The translations under genes were made by a program, and so were the position numbers. The notes under the pieces were generated by a model, which saw only the letters and a list, made by a program, of their open reading frames with translations, did not search any database and was not told where the DNA came from. From Prosthecobacter vanneervenii (GTDB taxonomy: Bacteria; Verrucomicrobiota; Verrucomicrobiia; Verrucomicrobiales; Verrucomicrobiaceae), in the NCBI RefSeq assembly GCF_014203095.1, contig NZ_JACHIG010000017.1, forward strand, positions 1-64,000: a stretch of DNA of 64,000 bases, written 5' to 3'. Within the stretch, counting starts at the first letter, position 1; each line of letters begins with the position of its first letter. Shown piece by piece: positions 16,274 to 24,196 of this stretch.

Positions 16274-18154
16274 ATGAGCGAGACTGCGACAGCGAGCGCC
16301 CCGATGACTCCGAGCTTTGCGCCGGTGGCGCAGCGCGTGCAGGTGTGGGTGGTGCTGCGGCGGTGGCTGGCGGTGCTGCGGATGACGCTGGTGCCGGCGT
16401 CCCTGTGCATGGTGCTGCTGGTGCTGGCGGGGCTGCGCGGTGCGGGCTTTGCTTTCTCTCCGTGGCTGGGGCTGCTGCTGTGGGTGGCGGGTTGCCTGGG
16501 CTATGTGTGGTGGCGGAGGCCGGGGGAATTTAGCGCGCTGGCGCTGTGGGATGAGGCGGCGGGCAGGCGCGAGGCGTTTGCTTCGGCGTGGTGGTTTGAG
16601 CAGCGTGCGGAGGAGGGCGCGGAGGCGCGGGCGCACATCGCGGCGCAGCGTGCGGTGCTGGGGCAGGCGTGGCCTGCAGCGCTGCGGCGGGATCTGCCGC
16701 TGAGGCCGGATCGCTGGCTGGTGCTGCCGGTGGTGATCGCGCTGCTGGGCAGTGGCGTGAGCGCGGTGCTGGCCCCGGTTTCGGATGAGGTGCCGATGGA
16801 TGCGGAGATGACGCGCAAGGCGGCTGAGGAGGCGCGGCGGCTGGCGCAGACGGAGTGGGAGAAGAAGAAGCTGGCCGGGCTGAAGGAGGACGAGGAGAAG
16901 AAGATGGAGGAGCTGAAGCAGAAGCTGCAGCAGACGGTGGCGGAGCTGGCGCAGGCGGAGGGCAAGGATGCTCGCAGCGTGCTGGCAGAGCTGGAGCGCC
17001 GGGCACGCGATGCGGAGAAGCTGGCGGAGGAGATGGGGCGCGGGCAGGAGGACTGGGCTTCTGAAAAGCTGGTGGAGGAACTGCGCAAGCACGCTGACAC
17101 GGCGGATCTGGGCGATGCGGTGGCGGCGCACAAGGCGCAGATGGCGGCCCAGGCCGCACAGGCGCTGGCGGAGCAGCTGAAGTCCCCGCAACTGACGGCG
17201 GAGGCTAAGGCACGCATGGGCGAGACGCTGAAGGATGCGCAACGAGAGGCGGATGCGGAGGACCGCAAGCGCACGGTGGGCCAAGGCGTGCTCTCAGCTG
17301 CGGATGAGATGCAGCAGGGACGACCGGCGGGTGCGGGAAAGGAATTTGAAAAGCTGGCGGAAAAGCTGCGCGAGCTGGGGATGCGCGAGCAGGCGCAGAA
17401 GGAGCTGCAGCAACTGGCGCAGCAACTGCGGGAGTCTGGCAGCAAGATCGCCGGACAGCAGGAGGGCGAGAGCGGGGCGATGCAGCAAATGAGCCAGGCG
17501 GGGCAGCAGGGCGATGGTGGCTCTGACCAGCAGGGGCAGCAAAACACGCCGCAGGTGGGACAGGCGCAGCAGGGACAGCAGCAGATGAATCCGCCTGGGA
17601 TGGGGCAGAGCGGGCAGCAGAATCAAATGATGCAGCAGCAGCCGCAGGGAGGTGCGGGCTCTCAGCAGCAGCAGATCCAGATGGGGCAGGCGCAGCAGGG
17701 ACAGGCGGGCAAGGAGGGGCAGCCGGGAGACGGGCAGCCGATGCTGCTGGCACCGATCCCGGGCGGGGCCAATCCAGGCGACAAGCCGCCGACGATGATC
17801 ATCGAGAGCGAGGGTGCGCCGCAGGACCCGCAAGGGCCGATGCTGACGATGCCGGGTTCCGGCCTGAATGCGGGGCAGGGGAAGGCGGACCTGAACAACA
17901 CGCCGACGGAGCGGACGAAGACGGATCAGCAGAGCGTGGTGCGCGCGCAGCAGGGCAGCGAGGGGCAGAGCACGGTGCGCAGCGTGCAGGGCGGTGCGCG
18001 CAAGGAGGATGCCGCACGCGGTGCCACGCAGACGGCGCTGGAGGCGATCCAGGCCGAGGAGGCGGCGCTGGATGAGGCCGCGCTGCCACCGGCGCGCCGC
18101 GAACAGGTGCGGCGGTATTTTAATGAGCTGCGGAAGCGGTTTGAGGGAAAGTGA
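16274..18154 (+). CDS. Membrane-anchored coiled-coil, Gln-rich protein (DUF4175-like layout)
   Basis: About 626 residues from ATG 16274 (a GTG lies three codons upstream). Two N-terminal TM segments (about residues 38-75) and a third near 150-170 precede a long charged coiled coil (K-A-A-E-E-A-R-R-L to about residue 290), then a Gln/Gly-rich low-complexity region (about 385-500), then a Pro/Gly linker and a short charged C-terminal helix. This layout resembles DUF4175-type proteins of Gram-negative bacteria; it is recognised by architecture, not by a catalytic motif. It probably has an envelope structural role. Confidence 0.7.
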   Translation: MSETATASAPMTPSFAPVAQRVQVWVVLRRWLAVLRMTLVPASLCMVLLVLAGLRGAGFAFSPWLGLLLWVAGCLGYVWWRRPGEFSALALWDEAAGRREAFASAWWFEQRAEEGAEARAHIAAQRAVLGQAWPAALRRDLPLRPDRWLVLPVVIALLGSGVSAVLAPVSDEVPMDAEMTRKAAEEARRLAQTEWEKKKLAGLKEDEEKKMEELKQKLQQTVAELAQAEGKDARSVLAELERRARDAEKLAEEMGRGQEDWASEKLVEELRKHADTADLGDAVAAHKAQMAAQAAQALAEQLKSPQLTAEAKARMGETLKDAQREADAEDRKRTVGQGVLSAADEMQQGRPAGAGKEFEKLAEKLRELGMREQAQKELQQLAQQLRESGSKIAGQQEGESGAMQQMSQAGQQGDGGSDQQGQQNTPQVGQAQQGQQQMNPPGMGQSGQQNQMMQQQPQGGAGSQQQQIQMGQAQQGQAGKEGQPGDGQPMLLAPIPGGANPGDKPPTMIIESEGAPQDPQGPMLTMPGSGLNAGQGKADLNNTPTERTKTDQQSVVRAQQGSEGQSTVRSVQGGARKEDAARGATQTALEAIQAEEAALDEAALPPARREQVRRYFNELRKRFEGK

Positions 18155-18227
18155 AGGGGGCGGTGCTTTGACGGCCGCAGGTCTCTGCAACCAAGTGAAA
18201 AGCCAACCATTGTCAGGTCAGGAAGTC

Positions 18228-18539
18228 ATGAAAGCCATTAATCAAAAAGAACTGGCGGGGCATTTGATCGTGATGCGCCGCACGAAGGGGCATGTCAGCG
18301 CCTGGGAGCATCATCGAAGGCATCCGCTGCGGTTGATAATTTTCATTGCAGTGATGGCGCTGATCTATGCCCTGGGTGAGAAGTTTGAGCTCAGTGGGCT
18401 CAGCGGAGGTGTGCTGGGCATTATCATGGGGGTTTTTGCACGAGACAGTGCCTACGCCAGGCGGTCGGAGTCCAGCTGGGAGGTGTTTGAGCGATTCATC
18501 GATTGGAATGAAGTGGAGAAGTGCGAGAATGAACCATGA
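18228..18539 (+). CDS. Small membrane protein, 103 aa
   Basis: ATG 18228 follows a ribosome-binding-like AGGA (18220-18223). The 103-residue product has two adjacent hydrophobic segments (L-I-I-F-I-A-V-M-A-L-I-Y-A-L and G-G-V-L-G-I-I-M-G-V-F) flanked by basic N-terminal and acidic C-terminal regions. It is not recognised as a known family. It lies 73 nt after the coiled-coil gene, in the same direction. Confidence 0.6.
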   Translation: MKAINQKELAGHLIVMRRTKGHVSAWEHHRRHPLRLIIFIAVMALIYALGEKFELSGLSGGVLGIIMGVFARDSAYARRSESSWEVFERFIDWNEVEKCENEP

Positions 18540-18668
18540 TGAGGCAGCAGCTGTTGAATGCTGCTTTCCGGTTGTGAGAGGCTGCATGCAAGTGATGCCC
18601 TGCGCCGAATTTTGAAGTGTGCTCTGACGACAGGTGGCCGGGGTATGCTATGGTCGCTCAATTGCTCT

Positions 18669-18989
18669 ATGGATTACCTTCCACTTCTGCCCTTTCTGGT
18701 ATGCATGGTGATGGTGGGCATCATCCATCACCGCTATCTGCGACGCGTGGAGGCTGCCTATGCCAGGCGTGGGCTGGCCCTGCCGGATACTTCAAAGCTG
18801 CCTGCAGGCAGCCGAACTGGAGGGGCGTGGTGGGCCTTTTATCCTCTGCCTGATGATCAGCCGGATCTGGCTGAAGAGAAGCGGCTGATCTTGAAGGCGG
18901 TCAGCCGCAAGACATGGCCGGTGGTGATCATCTGTATGACACTGTTTTTTACGACTGCGATCTGGCTTTCGTTTTGCGGGTGCCGGTGA
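18669..18989 (+). CDS. Small membrane protein, 106 aa
   Basis: The frame is open further upstream (GTG or ATG from 18558), but ATG 18669 starts directly at a hydrophobic helix (M-D-Y-L-P-L-L-P-F-L-V-C-M-V-M-V-G-I-I), so I use it. A second TM helix (V-V-I-I-C-M-T-L-F-F-T-T-A-I-W-L) closes the protein, with a polar loop between. Function unknown. It is the last gene before the repeat and intron region. Confidence 0.5.
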   Translation: MDYLPLLPFLVCMVMVGIIHHRYLRRVEAAYARRGLALPDTSKLPAGSRTGGAWWAFYPLPDDQPDLAEEKRLILKAVSRKTWPVVIICMTLFFTTAIWLSFCGCR

Positions 18990-19042
18990 TGGGGGCGCGC
19001 TGGATGAATGGGTGGGATGAGTTTGGGGCGGCGCAAAGTGGT

Positions 19043-19300
19043 CCGCACAGTCCTCTGTGCGGCTCGTGAGGCCCTGAGTGGTGAGCTACTCAAGGCTTGC
19101 GCAGAAACCCAGTACTTCTTCTCCGGCGATGTGATGGCAAAGCTGCGCGAAGGAGGTGGAAGAATAGAGAACGCTGGGCAACGCGTGCCGCACAGGGGAC
19201 TGTGCGGACCACTATGGGGGAGCGCTGGGGGTTGCGGTGTTGCAGTGGAGGGCTCGTGAGTCAGGGGGCTGGCGTGCCGCACAGGGGACTGTGCGGACCA
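19043..19300. repeat. REP-like palindromes CCGCACAG-N4-CTGTGCGG (three copies) including the intron 5' exon
   Basis: Three 20-nt hairpins with 8-bp arms and a 4-nt loop: 19043-19062 (inverted orientation, loop TCCT), 19188-19207 and 19277-19296 (loop GGGA). The second and third are 89 nt apart and in the same orientation, each followed by ACCA. Copy two continues into CTATGGGGGAGCGCTGGG (19212-19229); copy three is cut at 19300 by the group II intron. A fourth, slightly changed copy lies after the intron. No gene is seen between 18990 and the intron-encoded protein. Confidence 0.85.
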
Positions 19301-19442
19301 GTGCGCTGTGAAGCTGCACGATCCTCCGGGGTGTGAGACCCCGGCCATCTGGAACCGTGTTCTGGGTGAGAACTTGAAGTAACTGCGCCGCCGCGAGGCG
19401 GGGTGGGGAGCAACGGAAAGAACCTGACAGACAACAACGAGA

Positions 19443-21098
19443 GTGAACACGATTCGGCCACAACACGACGGCGAGCCAGCTGGTCAAGAGCGAAGCCCTG
19501 ATGCGATAAGCATCAGCCCACGACGTGGAGACACGGGACCTGTGGTGGGGAGTGTTGGGGTGGTTGGTGGTCGTATGTCAGGCAAGGATGGTGCCGTGAA
19601 CACAGGAGGTCTGCCAGCGCAGGAACGTCGTGAGACGGCTGGCAGAAGTCAGAGTCATCATAGTAGCGGTGAAGTGGGTAATGACCATGGAGCGAAGGAT
19701 GACAGGAAAGAAGACCGTCTCAGCGAAAGGCTAAGCGAAGCCCCATCATCGCCAGTCCCGGCAACGGGTAAGCAAGATGAAGAAGGCCTGTGGCAGCGCC
19801 ACAAGGCCCAACGCGGAGTCTGGAGTGAGAAGATGCTCATGGCCCTCGAAAGAGGGATCAAAGGAGGAGTGTGGTTCAGTCTGATCGACAAGATCTACGC
19901 TGAACGCACGCTGCAACTGGCCTGGGAACAAGTGCAGTCCAACGCAGGGGCCTGCGGCGCGGACTGCATGACGGTGGCGCACTTTGCCAAAGACAGCCAA
20001 ACGCGGCTGCTCGCCGTCAAAGAGCACCTCACCAAAGGCAGCTACCAGCCCAAGCCAGTCAGACGGGTTTACATCCCAAAACCGGGCAGCAGCGAGAAGA
20101 GGCCGTTGGGCATCCCGACGGTCACGGATCGTATCGTGCAGACCGCCGTGAAGATGGTCATAGAGCCGATCTTCGAGCGCGAGTTCGCCGAGCACAGCTA
20201 TGGATTTAGACCCGGGCGCAGTTGCAGGAGTGCCCTTCGCCGCGTGGAGGAGCTGCTGCAAGGCGGCCTGGTCCATGTGGTGGATGTGGACATCAAGGGG
20301 TGTTTTGACAGCATCCCGCACCAGCGCCTGATGGAGCTGGTGGGGGAGCGCATCGCCGACGGGCGGGTGCTCGTGCTGATCGAGAGCATGCTCAAGCAGG
20401 GCATCATGGAGCAGGCGGGAGAGATGGAGCCGGAAGAGCGCGATGAGGGCACGCCGCAAGGCGGAGTCATCAGCCCGCTGCTGGCAAACATCTACCTCAA
20501 CCCGTTGGACCACCTGATAAGCAGAAGCGGCATTGAAATGGTGCGCTACGCCGACGACATGGTCATGCTTTGTCGAGACGCGCAGACGGCACACTCCGTC
20601 CTGCAAACCCTGCGAGAGTGGATGGCCCAGGCCGGGTTGGAACTGCATGCGCAGAAGACGAAGATCGTGGACATGGGGCAGCCCAGAGCACACTTCGACT
20701 TCCTCGGCTACCGGTTCTGGCACGGCAAGACCAGCGGGCGCATCCGCCGGGTCATCCGTCCCAAGAGCTTGAAGAAGATCAGGGAGACGCTCAAGCCGTT
20801 TATGCGGCGCACCAGCGGTCAGAGCATGAGCGCGATCGCGCACCTGCTGCGGCCCCGGCTGGCAGGCTTCTTCAACTACTTCAAGCATGCCACCGCTAGT
20901 TCGCTGGCGGAGGTGGACCAATGGGTGCGAGGGCGTTTGCGCAGCATCCTGCGCAAACGTGCAGGGCACCGTGGAAAGGGACGAGGACTCGACCACCACC
21001 GCTGGCCCAACAGCTACTTTGTCAGGCTGGGTGTCTTCAACCTGGAAGAGGCCCGGAAACTGGAACTCATGAGTCTGCGTGTAGCAGCCAACTTCTGA
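19443..21098 (+). CDS. ltrA: Group II intron-encoded reverse transcriptase/maturase
   Basis: The open frame runs from GTG 19443; a more usual start is ATG 19575 (M-S-G-K-D-G). RT blocks are complete: L-L-A-V-K-E-H-L, Y-I-P-K-P-G-S-S-E-K-R-P-L-G-I-P, S-Y-G-F-R-P-G-R-S-C, D-I-K-G-C-F-D-S-I-P, G-T-P-Q-G-G-V-I-S-P-L-L-A-N and the catalytic Y369-A-D-D. After the thumb comes the maturase X domain, with L-A-G-F-F-N-Y-F-K and a basic end. No HNH endonuclease domain follows, as in class C and some other lineages, which fits integration at hairpins without second-strand cleavage. It ends 5 nt before domain V. Confidence 0.93.
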   Translation: MNTIRPQHDGEPAGQERSPDAISISPRRGDTGPVVGSVGVVGGRMSGKDGAVNTGGLPAQERRETAGRSQSHHSSGEVGNDHGAKDDRKEDRLSERLSEAPSSPVPATGKQDEEGLWQRHKAQRGVWSEKMLMALERGIKGGVWFSLIDKIYAERTLQLAWEQVQSNAGACGADCMTVAHFAKDSQTRLLAVKEHLTKGSYQPKPVRRVYIPKPGSSEKRPLGIPTVTDRIVQTAVKMVIEPIFEREFAEHSYGFRPGRSCRSALRRVEELLQGGLVHVVDVDIKGCFDSIPHQRLMELVGERIADGRVLVLIESMLKQGIMEQAGEMEPEERDEGTPQGGVISPLLANIYLNPLDHLISRSGIEMVRYADDMVMLCRDAQTAHSVLQTLREWMAQAGLELHAQKTKIVDMGQPRAHFDFLGYRFWHGKTSGRIRRVIRPKSLKKIRETLKPFMRRTSGQSMSAIAHLLRPRLAGFFNYFKHATASSLAEVDQWVRGRLRSILRKRAGHRGKGRGLDHHRWPNSYFVRLGVFNLEEARKLELMSLRVAANF

Positions 21099-21103
21099 CC
21101 GGA

Positions 21104-21177
21104 GAGCCGGATGCGGGAAAACTGCCAGTCCGGTTCGGAGGGAGGGGCGGCGTTCATCGCGCCGTCCCTACCCCTAT
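21104..21177 (+). ncRNA. Intron RNA domains V and VI
   Basis: Domain V spans about 21104-21137: AGCCGG (21105-21110) pairs with CCGGTT (21130-21135) around a GAAA-type loop, and the AGC catalytic triad is at 21105-21107. Domain VI follows as a GC-rich hairpin with an unpaired A at 21170, eight nucleotides from the 3' end, the usual branch-point position. Confidence 0.85.
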
Positions 21178-21224
21178 CTATGGGGGAGCGCTGGGCAGCA
21201 CGTGCCGCTCAGGGGACTGTGCGG
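21178..21224 (+). repeat. Intron 3' exon and fourth REP-like palindrome
   Basis: CTATGGGGGAGCGCTGGG (21178-21195) is identical to 19212-19229 and is the 3' exon. A palindrome copy with one arm change (CCGCTCAG-GGGA-CTGTGCGG, 21205-21224) follows 9 nt later. Confidence 0.8.
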
Positions 21225-21293
21225 ACTGCTTGGCTGGCGCATCGTGCGATGCCCGGCAGGGGGTGGTGTGGCTACGTGATTATTAAAAGCGTC

Positions 21294-21328
21294 CGCCGTT
21301 CTTTGTTTTTAGAACGGCGCACTTTTTT
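21294..21328. terminator. Likely bidirectional intrinsic terminator
   Basis: CGCCGTTCT (21294-21302) pairs perfectly with AGAACGGCG (21311-21319) around a T-rich 8-nt loop; CAC-TTTTTT follows on the plus strand. On the minus strand the hairpin is followed by GGACGCTTTTAATAA. It lies about 95 nt beyond the exbD stop and probably ends the tonB-exbB-exbD transcript. Confidence 0.65.
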
Positions 21329-21422
21329 GAGCGCCTGCGATGCTCCAGGCCCGAATCTTCGGACGCGGCGCAGGGGTTCACCGCCAGCTTGGATACAGAC
21401 CTTTTTTCCACAGGCTGTGGCA

Positions 21423-21848
21423 TCAGCCGCCGGAGGCGCGCTGGATGCGGGCGGGGACGTCGTTGATGCTGAAGCCTGCTTCGCGCAGGGCATCCCAGAC
21501 TTTGACGAGAACGCCGAGGGCCGAGGTGGTGTCTGCCTGCAGCTCCAGCTTGATGCCAGGCTTGGCGGCTTTCAGCGACGTGATGGCTTCTGCGAGGTTC
21601 TCAAGCTCCACGGGCTGGCCGTCGAGGAAGATCTTCTGCTTCTCGTCGATGCTGATGGGTACGCGTGTCTCGGCCACCTGGGCTTCGCCACCGAGGGTCT
21701 TGGACTCGGGGAGGGTGATCTTCACCTGTGTTTTGTCTTTTTTAAACGTCGTGGTGGCGATGAAGAAGATGAGGAGGATGACCATGATGTCGATGAGCGA
21801 CACGATGGGGATCATCGGCACAGGGCGGCGTTTGGGGCGGAGGTCCAT
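21423..21848 (-). CDS. exbD: Biopolymer transport protein ExbD/TolR family
   Basis: 141 residues with the family layout: short basic N-terminus, a single TM helix (I-P-I-V-S-L-I-D-I-M-V-I-L-L-I-F-F), and a periplasmic domain. The essential membrane aspartate is the D in S-L-I-D-I-M. Downstream, P-I-S-I-D-E-K-Q-K-I-F-L-D-G and Q-A-D-T-T are typical. It works with ExbB (gene 51 nt upstream) to use the proton gradient to energise the TonB-like protein of the same operon, driving outer-membrane uptake. Confidence 0.92.
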   Translation of the reverse strand: MDLRPKRRPVPMIPIVSLIDIMVILLIFFIATTTFKKDKTQVKITLPESKTLGGEAQVAETRVPISIDEKQKIFLDGQPVELENLAEAITSLKAAKPGIKLELQADTTSALGVLVKVWDALREAGFSINDVPARIQRASGG

Positions 21849-21898
21849 GTCAGGGGGCGGTGGTCAGGGGCCGGTTCTCAGTCACTAGTGGTGTGGGC

Positions 21899-22654
21899 TC
21901 AGGCTGCCGGGCGCTGGACCTCAAAGTGCTGGTAGAAATGCTGGATGACCTCCTGCATGACGGACTCCACACGCACTGCGAGGGCGTCCAGACGACGGGT
22001 GAAATAGGTGTGTGCGAGCACGGAAGGCACGGCGACAAACAGACCCGCGATGGTGCAGCGCAGCGCCACGCCGATCTCGTGAGCGATGACGGTGGTGTCC
22101 GGGCCCTCTCCGGTGCCGAAGGCGGAGAACATGCCCACCAGGCCTGCGGTGGTGCCGAGGAGGCCGAGGAGGGGAGCCACGGTGATGAGCACCTCAAGGA
22201 GCGGGATGCCGCTCTCCAGGCGGTGGATCTCCTCGCGGGCCTTGATGGCGCAGGCGTCATGGCACTCCTGCTTGCTGGTGAAGGCGCCGCTGATGGCCAT
22301 GCTGCCGAGGCGAGCGAGCATGGAGGCATCATTGGAGAGAAACTCCTGCAGCGGGCGGATGTCGCCCTTTAGAGCATAATTTGGGATGGCCCGGAGCTGG
22401 CTGACGACGGAATTGGGCATGACGATCTGCGGCCGCATCTGCAGCCAGGAGAGGATGGAGGCGCCGATGGCGGCCATGGAGCAGAGCACGATGAGCGCCA
22501 TGACAAAGCCGCCTGTGGCGAGGAACTCATAGAGGAGCTGCAGGCCGGAAGGCTGCGCGGCGGCCGTGGCGGTCTTTTCAGCTGCCGCAGTGGCGGCGGC
22601 AGCCAGCATGGGGGAGACGGCGGACTGGACGATCAGATCAGTAAATGAGCACAT
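21899..22654 (-). CDS. exbB: MotA/TolQ/ExbB proton channel family protein
   Basis: 251 residues: a hydrophobic, alanine-rich N-terminal segment, then a TM helix (G-G-F-V-M-A-L-I-V-L-C-S-M-A-A-I), a cytoplasmic region, and the conserved double helix L-L-E-V-L-I-T-V-A-P-L-L-G-L-L-G-T-T-A-G-L-V-G-M-F and I-G-V-A-L-R-C-T-I-A-G-L-F-V-A-V-P. It forms the pentameric proton channel around ExbD. Its start overlaps the end of the tonB-like gene by 17 nt, so translation is likely coupled. Confidence 0.92.
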   Translation of the reverse strand: MCSFTDLIVQSAVSPMLAAAATAAAEKTATAAAQPSGLQLLYEFLATGGFVMALIVLCSMAAIGASILSWLQMRPQIVMPNSVVSQLRAIPNYALKGDIRPLQEFLSNDASMLARLGSMAISGAFTSKQECHDACAIKAREEIHRLESGIPLLEVLITVAPLLGLLGTTAGLVGMFSAFGTGEGPDTTVIAHEIGVALRCTIAGLFVAVPSVLAHTYFTRRLDALAVRVESVMQEVIQHFYQHFEVQRPAA

Positions 22655-23963
22655 TGTATTCTACTTTGAGGCGCTCCTGATCATTCATCGGGAGCGAGGG
22701 GATCACGTCTGCAGGCATGGGGGGGATGTCCGCATCTCGGATCGCCTGCAGGGTGAATCCGGTGAGGATGGGATTGGAATCTTTGTCGTTCACGATGCGG
22801 AGGTCTTCGACCTTGCCCTGCTTGTTGACGAAGAAGACGACTTGGAGGCTGCCGTACGTGACGCCATCGCGGCGGAGGAGGCGGTAAACGTGCCACTTCT
22901 TTTCCACCTGGCCGGTGACCTGCCGGATGTAGCGCCCTTTTGGCGTGGCCTCGGCGTCCACGGAGTCTTCGGTGCCGCGGGTGGAGATGGTGCCCTTGGT
23001 CTGCGATCTGCGTGTGAAGGGAGTGAAGGAATTGGGGGCCTGGTTTGGCGTAGTGCGGGTGATGACCTCGTCATCCAGCACGGGCAGGGCTTTGGGCACG
23101 GGCTTCTGCGGCATGGACTCCGGAGGGGACTGCTGCGCCATCTCGGGCTTGGGCGTGGGGGCGGGCTCGGCCTTGGGATCTGTGGTGGGCGGTGCGTCGG
23201 GCTTCTTCTGCATCGCGTCCGGTTTTTTGACCTCGATGGGGAGGAGGTTTTTGTCCACCTTGGCGAGTTCCTTGTCGGCCTCCTCCATCATCTTGGTGAG
23301 CGGGGTGTCGTCGGGCTTGGCCTTGGCTATCTGCTGTGGGGCTGGCTTTGCCGGCTGAAACTGGGACGCCGTCTGCTGGGGCTTCATCTCTGTGCGAGGA
23401 GCCTCCGGGGCGGGGGGCTGCGGCGGCTGGGGCTGCAGCATGGGGATGGAGCGCTCGGGGGACTTGGGTCTGGCGTCGTCTTTCAGGTCGCCGTCATGGT
23501 GGTCGCGGTCGGCGAGTTCACGGGTGGGGATCTTGAGCCCGTTCATGGTGGGCAGGGGCTCGGTGCCATCAGGAGGCGGGGCCATCCTGGTGGAGGCCTT
23601 GGTGTTTCTATCCGCGATGAAGGAAGGATTTTTGGGTGCGCTGTCCGCCTCCTGGTTCTGGGAGGTTCGCATGTAAACCTCCGGCTTTCGCGGGGGTGGT
23701 GTCGGTGGTGGAGGTGGCTTTGGCTTTACCGGCTCAGGCGGAGGCATGAGCTGCTCCGGGAAGATGAGGGTGACCTCTTTCTCTTTGGGCGGCTGGTGCG
23801 CCTGCTTCCAGAGCTTGTGCGCTGACTCCTGGGCAAACAGCCACGCTAGCAGCACGAACAGCAGCGCATGCACCACGATGGTGCCCGTGATGGCGATGCG
23901 CAGGTTGTTATTGCTGCTGTTGTTGAAGTTGTCTGGCTGGGAGAGCGCGGTCACAAAGGGCAA
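22638..23963 (-). CDS. tonB: TonB-like energy-transducing protein with a long Pro/Lys-rich periplasmic spacer
   Basis: 441 residues. One N-terminal signal anchor (I-A-I-T-G-T-I-V-V-H-A-L-L-F-V-L-L-A-W-L-F, with the conserved H) is followed by an extended proline-rich region (P-P-P-P-P-T-P-P-P and many K-P repeats) of about 280 residues, then a C-terminal domain with V-T-G-Q-V-E-K-K-W-H-V-Y-R and G-S-L-Q-V-V-F-F-V-N-K-Q-G-K-V-E-D. It is longer than E. coli TonB (239 residues) and could reach across a wide periplasm. First gene of the tonB-exbB-exbD operon. Confidence 0.82.
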   Translation of the reverse strand: MPFVTALSQPDNFNNSSNNNLRIAITGTIVVHALLFVLLAWLFAQESAHKLWKQAHQPPKEKEVTLIFPEQLMPPPEPVKPKPPPPPTPPPRKPEVYMRTSQNQEADSAPKNPSFIADRNTKASTRMAPPPDGTEPLPTMNGLKIPTRELADRDHHDGDLKDDARPKSPERSIPMLQPQPPQPPAPEAPRTEMKPQQTASQFQPAKPAPQQIAKAKPDDTPLTKMMEEADKELAKVDKNLLPIEVKKPDAMQKKPDAPPTTDPKAEPAPTPKPEMAQQSPPESMPQKPVPKALPVLDDEVITRTTPNQAPNSFTPFTRRSQTKGTISTRGTEDSVDAEATPKGRYIRQVTGQVEKKWHVYRLLRRDGVTYGSLQVVFFVNKQGKVEDLRIVNDKDSNPILTGFTLQAIRDADIPPMPADVIPSLPMNDQERLKVEYNVLIY

Positions 23964-24130
23964 AACTCAGGTGGCTGCCGCGGCCTGCCAAAAAGCAGGC
24001 GCAGCCCCACCCCCGCATAGTGCCCCCCACGCCCTAAGAAGCAAATCCAGAATGATCCCCCCGACACGCCACTCAGGGCATCCCGTGTGTCCCTTGAGGG
24101 CACAGGGCCTGGCTGAGCGGACGGCGGGCC

Positions 24131-24168
24131 CAAAAACAAAAAGGGCCCCCGGTGTGCGGGGGCCCTTT
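24131..24168 (-). terminator. Strong intrinsic terminator of hppA
   Basis: An 11-bp perfect stem, AAAGGGCCCCC (24140-24150) with GGGGGCCCTTT (24158-24168), and a 7-nt loop. In the minus-strand direction it is followed by a run of T residues (complement of CAAAAACAAAA, 24131-24141). It lies 29 nt beyond the hppA stop. Confidence 0.88.
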
Positions 24169-24196
24169 GAGGGAAGTCGATTTTGGAGAGGAGGCC

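Larger units (their letters stand above)
19301..21177 (+). mobile_element. Complete group II intron (probably class C by insertion site), 1877 nt
   Basis: The 5' end GTGCG (19301) fits the GUGYG consensus and the 3' end AT (21176-21177) fits AY. The exon junction reads ACCA/CTATGGGGGAGCGCTGGG. The identical uninterrupted junction exists at 19208-19229 in the neighbouring repeat, so both ends are fixed by comparison within this window. It sits 4 nt after a stable hairpin, the target geometry known for class C introns, which insert beside terminator-like stem-loops. It carries a reverse transcriptase gene and intact domains V and VI, so it may still be mobile. Confidence 0.9.
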
